Source of the DNA: Diprion similis
Lineage: Eukaryota > Arthropoda > Insecta > Hymenoptera > Diprionidae
Length of the DNA stretch: 64,000 nucleotides
Direction: 5' to 3'
NCBI RefSeq assembly: GCF_021155765.1
Contig: NC_060117.1
Span: 3,362,001 to 3,426,000, forward strand
The translations under genes were made by a program, and so were the position numbers. The notes beneath the pieces are model-generated. The model was not told the DNA's origin, did no database searches, and worked only from the letters and a program-made list of their open reading frames with translations. This document shows, piece by piece, positions 57,801-64,000 of this stretch. How positions within the stretch are numbered: position 1 is the first letter of the stretch; each line of letters opens with the position of its first letter.

Positions 57801-60800
57801 CCTAAAGGATTAATTGCAGCACTTTTCAAAGTCGTCGAAATTTTCGCCGAAAATGCAAAGGGGTTAGCCTTGGATTTTTTTTGGCCGAAAAATCTTTCGT
57901 CTGGGAATCGATCCGTATGACGCTTTTTAGACTAATTCGACGCCCAGGAACTCAGAAAACACATGAAAAATGGCCTAGGACCAGCAGCGGAGAAATGACG
58001 ATGAAAATCTGCAGTTTTTCGGCTGTAACTTTGCAGGTGTTGCTCGCAGCGTATCGGGACTGCGATTAATCGATTCCTCTCGCAAAATCACGTCGGAATA
58101 GTACCCTGAAGAATCAATTGCAGAACTTTTCAAAGTCGTCGAAATTTTCGCCAAAAATGCAAAGGGGTTAGCCTTAGATTTTTTTTGGCCGAAAAATCTT
58201 TTGTCTGGGAATCGATCCGTATGACGCTTTTTAGACTAATTCGACGCCCAGGAACTCAGAAAACACATGAAAAATAGCCTAGGACCAGCAGCGGAGAAAT
58301 GACGATGAAAATCTGCAGTTTTTCGGCTGTAACTTTGCAGGTGTTGCTCGCAGCGTATCGGGACTGCGATTAATCGATTCCTCTCGCAAAATCACGTCGG
58401 AATAGTACCCTCAAGAATTAATTGCAGCACTTCTCAAAGTCGTCGAAATTTTCGCCAAAAATGCAAAGGGGTTAGCCTTGGATTTTTTTTGGCCTAAAAA
58501 TCTTTTGTCTGGGAATCGATCCGTATGACGCTTTTTAGACTAATTCGACGCCCAGGAACTCAGAAAACACATGAAAAATAGCCTAGGACCAGCAGCGGAG
58601 AAATGACGATGAAAATCTGCAGTTTTTCGGCTGTAACTTTGCAGGTGTTGCTCGCAGCGTATCGGGACTGCGATTAATCGATTCCTCTCGCAAAATCACG
58701 TCGGAATAGTACCCTAAAGAATTAATTGCAGCACTTTTCAAAGTCGTCGAAATTTTCGCCAAAAATGCAAAGGGGTTAGCCTTGGATTTTTTTTGGCCGA
58801 AAAATCTTTTGTCTGGGAATCGATCCGTATGACGCTTTTTAGACTAATTCGACGCCCAGGAACTCAGAAAACACATGAAAAATAGCCTAGGACCAGCAGC
58901 GGAGAAATGACGATGAAAATCTGCAGTTTTTCGGCTGTAACTTTGCAGGTGTTGCTCGCAGCGTATCGGGACTGCGATTAATCGATTCCTCTCGCAAAAT
59001 CACGTCGGAATAGTACCCTAAAGAATAAATTGCAGCACTTTTCAAAGTCGTCGAAATTTTCGCCAAAAATGCACAGGGGTTAGCCTTGGATTTTTTTTGG
59101 CCGAAAAATCTTTTGTCTGGGAATCGATCCGTATGACGCTTTTTAGACTAATTCGACGCCCAGGAACTCAGAAAACACATGAAAAATAGCCTAGGACCAG
59201 CAGCGGAGAAATGACGATGAAAATCTGCAGTTTTTCGGCTGTAACTTTGCAGGTGTTGCTCGCAGCGTATCGGGACTGCGATTAATCGATTCCTCTCGCA
59301 AAATCACGTCGGAATAGTACCCTAAAGAATTAATTGCAGCACTTTTCAGAGTCGTCGAAATTTTCGCCAAAAATGCAAAGGGGTTAGCCTTGGATTTTTT
59401 TTGGCCGAAAAATCTTTTGTCTGGGAATCGATCCGTATGACGCTTTTCAGACTAATTCGACGCCCAGGAACTCAGAAAACACATGAAAAATAGCCTAGGA
59501 CCAGCAGCGGAGAAATGACGATGAAAATCTGCAGTTTTTCGGCTGTAACTTTGCAGGTGTTGCTCGCAGCGTATCGGGACTGCGATTAATCGATTCCTCT
59601 CGCAAAATCACGTCGGAATAGTACCCTAAAGAATAAATTGCAGCACTTTTCAAAGTCGTCGAAATTTTCGCCAAAAATGCACAGGGGTTAGCCTTGGATT
59701 TTTTTTGGCCGAAAAATCTTTTGTCTGGGAATCGATCCGTATGACGCTTTTTAGACTAATTCGACGCCCAGGAACTCAGAAAACACATGAAAAATAGCCT
59801 AGGACCAGCAGCGGAGAAATGACGATGAAAATCTGCAGTTTTTCGGCTGTAACTTTGCAGGTGTTGCTCGCAGCGTATCGGGACTGCGATTAATCGATTC
59901 CTCTCGCAAAATCACGTCGGAATAGTACCCTAAAGAATTAATTGCAGCACTTTTCAAAGTCGTCGAAATTATCGCCAAAAATGCAAAGGGGTTAGCCTTG
60001 GATTTTTTTTGGCAGAAAAATCTTTTGTCTGGGAATCGATTCGTATGACGCTGTTTAGACTAATTCGACGCCCAGGAACTCAGAAAACACATGAAAAATA
60101 GCCTAGGACCAGCAGCGGAGAAATGACGATGAAAATCTGCAGTTTTTTGGCTGTAACTTTGCAGGTGTTGCTCGCAGCGTATCGGGACTGCGATTAATCG
60201 ATTTCTCTCGCAAAATCACGTCGGAATAGTACCCTAAAGAATTAATTGCAGCACTTTTCAAAGTCGTCGAAATTTTCGCCAAAAATGCAAAGGGGTTAGC
60301 CTTGGATTTTTTTTGGCCGAAAAATCTTTTGTCTGGGAATCGATCCGTATGACGCTTTTTAGACTAATTCGACGCCCAGGAACTCAGAAAACACATGAAA
60401 AATAGCCTAGGACCGGCAGCGGAGAAATGACGACGAAAATCAGCAGTTTTTCGGCTGTAACTTTGCAGGTGTTGCTCGCAGCGTATCGGTACTGTGATTA
60501 ATCGATTCCTCTCGCAAAATCACGTCGGAATAGTACCCTAAAGAATCAATTGCAGCACTTTTCAAAGTCGTCGAAATTTTCGCCAAAAATGCAAAGGGGT
60601 TAGCCTTGGATTTTTTTTGGCCGAAAAATCTTTTGTCTGGGAATCGATCCGTATGACGCTTTTTAGACTAATTCGACGCCCAGGAACTCAGAAAACACAT
60701 GAAAAATAGCCTAGGACCAGCAGCGGAGAAATGACGATGAAAATCTGCAGTTTTTCGGCTGTAACTTTGCAGGTGTTGCTCGCAGCGTATCGGGACTGCG

Positions 60801-63800
60801 ATCAATCGATTCCTCTCGCAAAATCACGTCGGAATAGTACCCTAAAGAATTAATTGCAGCACTTTTCAAAGTCGTCGAAATTCTCGCCAAAAATGCAAAG
60901 GGGTTAGCCTTGGATTTTTTTTGGCCGAAAAATCTTTTGTCTGGGAATCGATCCGTATGACGCTTTTTAGACTAATTCGACTACCAGGAACTCAGAAAAC
61001 ACATGAAAAATAGCCTAGGACCAGCAGCGGAGAAATGACGATAAAAATCTGCAGTTTTTCGGCTGTAACTTTGCAGGTGTTGCTCGCAGCGTATCGGGAC
61101 TGCGATTAATCGATTCCTCTCGCAAAATCACGTCGGAATAGTACCCTAAAGAATTAATTGCAGCACTTTTCAAAGTCGTCGAAATTTTCGCCAAAAATGC
61201 AAAGGGGTTAGCCTTGGATTTTTTTTGGCCGAAAAATCTTTTGTCTGGGAATCGATCCGTATGACGCTTTTTAGACTAATTCGACGCCCAGGAACTCAGA
61301 AAACACATGAAAAATAGCCTAGGACCAGCAGCGGAGAAATGACGACGAAAATCAGCAGTTTTTCGGCTGTAACTTTGCAGGTGTTGCTCGCAGCGTATCG
61401 GGACTGCGATTAATCGATTCCTCTCGCAAAATCACGTCGGTATAGTACCCTAAAGAATCAATTGCAGCACTTTTCAAAGTCGTCGAAATTTTCGCCAAAA
61501 ATGCAAAGGGGTTAGCCTTGGATTTTTTTTGGCCGAAAAATCTTTTGTCTGGGAATCGATCCGTAAGACGCTTTTTAGACTAATTTGACGCCCAGGAACT
61601 CAGAAAACACATGAAAAATAGCCTAGGACCAGCAGCGGAGAAATGACGATGAAAATCTGCAGTTTTTCGGCTGTAACTTTGCAGGTGTTGCTCGCAGCGT
61701 ATCGGGACTGCGATTAATCGATTCCTCTCGCAAAATCACGTCGGAATAGTACCCTAAAGAATCAATTGCAGCACTTTTCAAAGTCGTCGAAATTTTCGCC
61801 AAAAATGCAAAGGGGTTAGCCTTGGATTTTTTTTGGCCGAAAAATCTTTTGTCTGGGAATCGATCCGTATGACGCTTTTTAGACTAATTCGACGCCCAGG
61901 AACTCAGAAAACACATGAAAAATAGCCTAGGACCAGCAGCGGAGAAATGACGATGAAAATCTGCAGTTTTTCGGCTGCAACTTTGCAGGTGTTGCTCGCA
62001 GCGTATCGGGACTGCGATTAATCGATTTCTCTCGCAAAATCACGTCGGAATAGTACCCTAAAGAATTAATTGCAGCACTTCTCAAAGTCGTCGAAATTTT
62101 CGCCAAAAATGCAAAGGGGTTAGCCTTGGATTTTTTTTGGCCGAAAAATCTTTTGTCTGGGAATCGATCCGTATGACGCTTTTTAGACCAATTCGACGCC
62201 CAGGAACTCAGAAAACACATGAAAAATAGCCTAGGACCGGCAGCGGAGAAATGACGACGAAAATCAGCAGTTTTTCGGCTGTAACTTTGCAGGTGTTGCT
62301 CGCAGCGTATCGGGACTGCGATTAATCGATTCCTCTCGCAAAATCACGTCGGAATAGTACCCTAAAGAATCAATTGCAGCACTTTTCAAAGTCGTCGAAA
62401 TTTTCGCTAAAAATGCAAAGGGGTTAGCCTTGGATTTTTTTTGGCCGAAAAATCTTTTGTCTGGGAATCGATCCGTATGACGCTTTTTAGACTGATTCGA
62501 CGCCCAGGAACTCAGAAAACACATGAAAAATAGCCTAGGACCAGCAGCGGAGAAATGACGATGAAAATCTGCAGTTTTTCGGCTGTAACTTTGCAGGTGT
62601 TGCTCGCAGCGTATCGGGACTGCGATTAATCGATTCCTCTCGCAAAATCACGTCGGAATAGTACCCTAAAGAATTAATTGCAGCACTTTTCAAAGTCGTC
62701 GAAATTTTCGCCAAAAATGCAAAGGGGTTAGCCTTGGATTTTTTTTGGCCGAAAAATCTTTTGTCTGGGAATCGATCCGTATGACGCTTTTTAGACTAAT
62801 TCGACGCCCAGGAACTCAGAAAACACATGAAAAATAGCCTAGGACCAGCAGCGGAGAAATGACGATGAAAATCTGCAGTTTTTCGGCTGTAACTTTGCAG
62901 GTGTTGCTCGCAGCGTATCGGGACTGCGATTAATCGATTCCTCTCGCAAAATCACGTCGGAATAGTACCCTAAAGAATTAATTGCAGCACTTTTCAAAGT
63001 CGTCGAAATTTTCGCCAAAAATGCAAAGGGGTTAGCCTTGGATTTTTTTTGGCCGAAAAATCTTTTGTCTGGGAATCGATCCGTATGACGCTTTTTAGAC
63101 TAATTCGACGCCCAGGAACTCAGAAAACACATGAAAAATAGCCTAGGACCAGCAGCGGAGAAATGACGATGAAAATCTGCAGTTTTTCGGCTGTAACTTT
63201 GCAGGTGTTGCTCGCAGCGTATCGGGACTGCGATCAATCGATTCCTCTCGCAAAATCACGTCGGAATAGTACCCTAAAGAATGAATTGCAGCACTTTTCA
63301 AAGTCGTCGAAATTTTCGCCAAAAATGCAAAGGGGTTGGCCTTGGATTTTTTTTGGCCGAAAAATCTTTTGTCTGGGAATCGATCCGTATGACGCTTTTT
63401 AGACTAATTCGACGCCCAGGAACTCAGAAAACACATGAAAAATAGCCTAGGACCAGCAGCGGAGAAATGACGATGAAAATCTGCAGTTTTTTGGCTGCAA
63501 CTTTGCAGGTGTTGCTCGCAGCGTATCGGGACTGCGATTAATCGATTTCTCTCGCAAAATCACGTCGGAATAGTACCCTAAAGAATTAATTGCAGCACTT
63601 TTCAAAGTCGTCGAAATCTTCGCCAAAAATGCAAAGGGGTTAGCCTTGGATTTTTTTTGGCCGAAAAATCTTTTGTCTGGGAATCAATCCGTATGACGCT
63701 TTTTAGACTAATTCGACGCCCAGGAACTCAGAAAACACATGAAAAATAGCCTAGGACCGGCAGCGGAGAAATGACGACGAAAATCAGCAGTTTTTCGGCT

Positions 63801-64000
63801 GTAACTTTGCAGGTGTTGCTCGCAGCGTATCGGGACTGTGATTAATCGATTCCTCTCGCAAAATCACGTCGGAATAGTACCCTAGAGAATCAATTGCAGC
63901 ACTTTTCAAAGTCGTCGAAATTTTCGCCAAAAATGCAAAGGGGTTAGCCTTGGATTTTTTTTGGCCGAAAAATCTTTTGTCTGGGAATCGATCCGTATGA
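54830..64000. repeat. 304-bp satellite DNA array (about 30 monomers, runs off the window)
   Basis: Head-to-tail monomers of 304 bp; for example the cggagaaat landmark recurs at 55251, 55555, 55859, 56163 and 56467. Rare one-base indels occur (an extra A near 56613 gives 305). Interior monomers differ by only a few substitutions, while the first one (about 54830-55130) is strongly diverged, as expected at a satellite edge. Variant markers recur at multiples of the monomer: cgacgaaaatcagcag at 60431, 61343, 62255 and 63775 (912, 912 and 1520 bp apart), and aaataaattgcag/gcacagggg at about 59025/59632 (608 bp apart). Short reading frames inside are by-products, since 304 is not a multiple of three. 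Confidence 0.97.

Noticed and set aside
61927-62524. Open frames of 86-97 residues on the minus strand of the satellite
   Set aside because: The monomer is 304 bp, so frames cannot continue across monomers. They are chance frames repeated by the satellite.
54830-64000. CRISPR-like array because of regular repeats
   Set aside because: Repeats are contiguous 304-bp monomers without unique spacers, in eukaryotic DNA: a satellite.

Overview
The window is nuclear DNA of an animal, most likely an insect. Genes are split by GT-AG introns and spacers are AT-rich. The sequence also holds foldback elements, microsatellites, a decayed Penelope-like retroelement and a long satellite array. A hymenopteran such as a sawfly would fit, but nothing here proves the order.

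The first 53 kb carry a plus-strand tandem array of eight paralogous SLC17-type (sialin / VGLUT / 'inorganic phosphate cotransporter') major-facilitator genes, called T1-T8 here. Every copy has a 25-nt first coding exon ending in phase 1 and a second exon of 221-227 nt. T1-T5 then have one long last exon, while T6-T8 have that exon split by an extra phase-1 intron. T1 (1337-4647), T2 (7382-9733), T4 (18333-22074), T5 (32591-39534), T6 (41361-43208), T7 (45570-48158) and T8 (50363-52970) are intact models of 493-502 residues. T3 (14778-16710) is a pseudogene broken by a deletion of about 503 bp. A fossil 5' end of a further copy lies near 12.1-12.36 kb.

Between T4 and T5, on the minus strand, a seven-exon gene (23910-26769) encodes a 587-residue divergent type IB DNA topoisomerase. 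All five catalytic residues are present, but the N-terminal region and the linker are short. Other non-array features are a candidate spliced minus-strand transcript (10778 to about 12750), two CpG-rich promoter-like patches, four large inverted-repeat structures, and two copies of an interspersed repeat whose palindromic core is flipped between copies.

T7 and T8 arose from a roughly 3.8-kb segmental duplication. A decayed Penelope-like element with reverse transcriptase and GIY-YIG remnants (minus strand, about 53.2-54.6 kb) separates the array from a 304-bp satellite. The satellite fills about 54.83 kb to the window end (about 30 monomers) and shows local higher-order periodicity.

The transporter genes probably act as parallel, diverging solute carriers in one tissue or a few tissues. 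T2 and T6-T8 have lost the TM4 glutamate, and T7-T8 also the TM4 arginine, which are important in characterised SLC17 members, so substrate or coupling may have changed. All gene models come from reading splice signals and frames by eye; no database search or transcript evidence was available.
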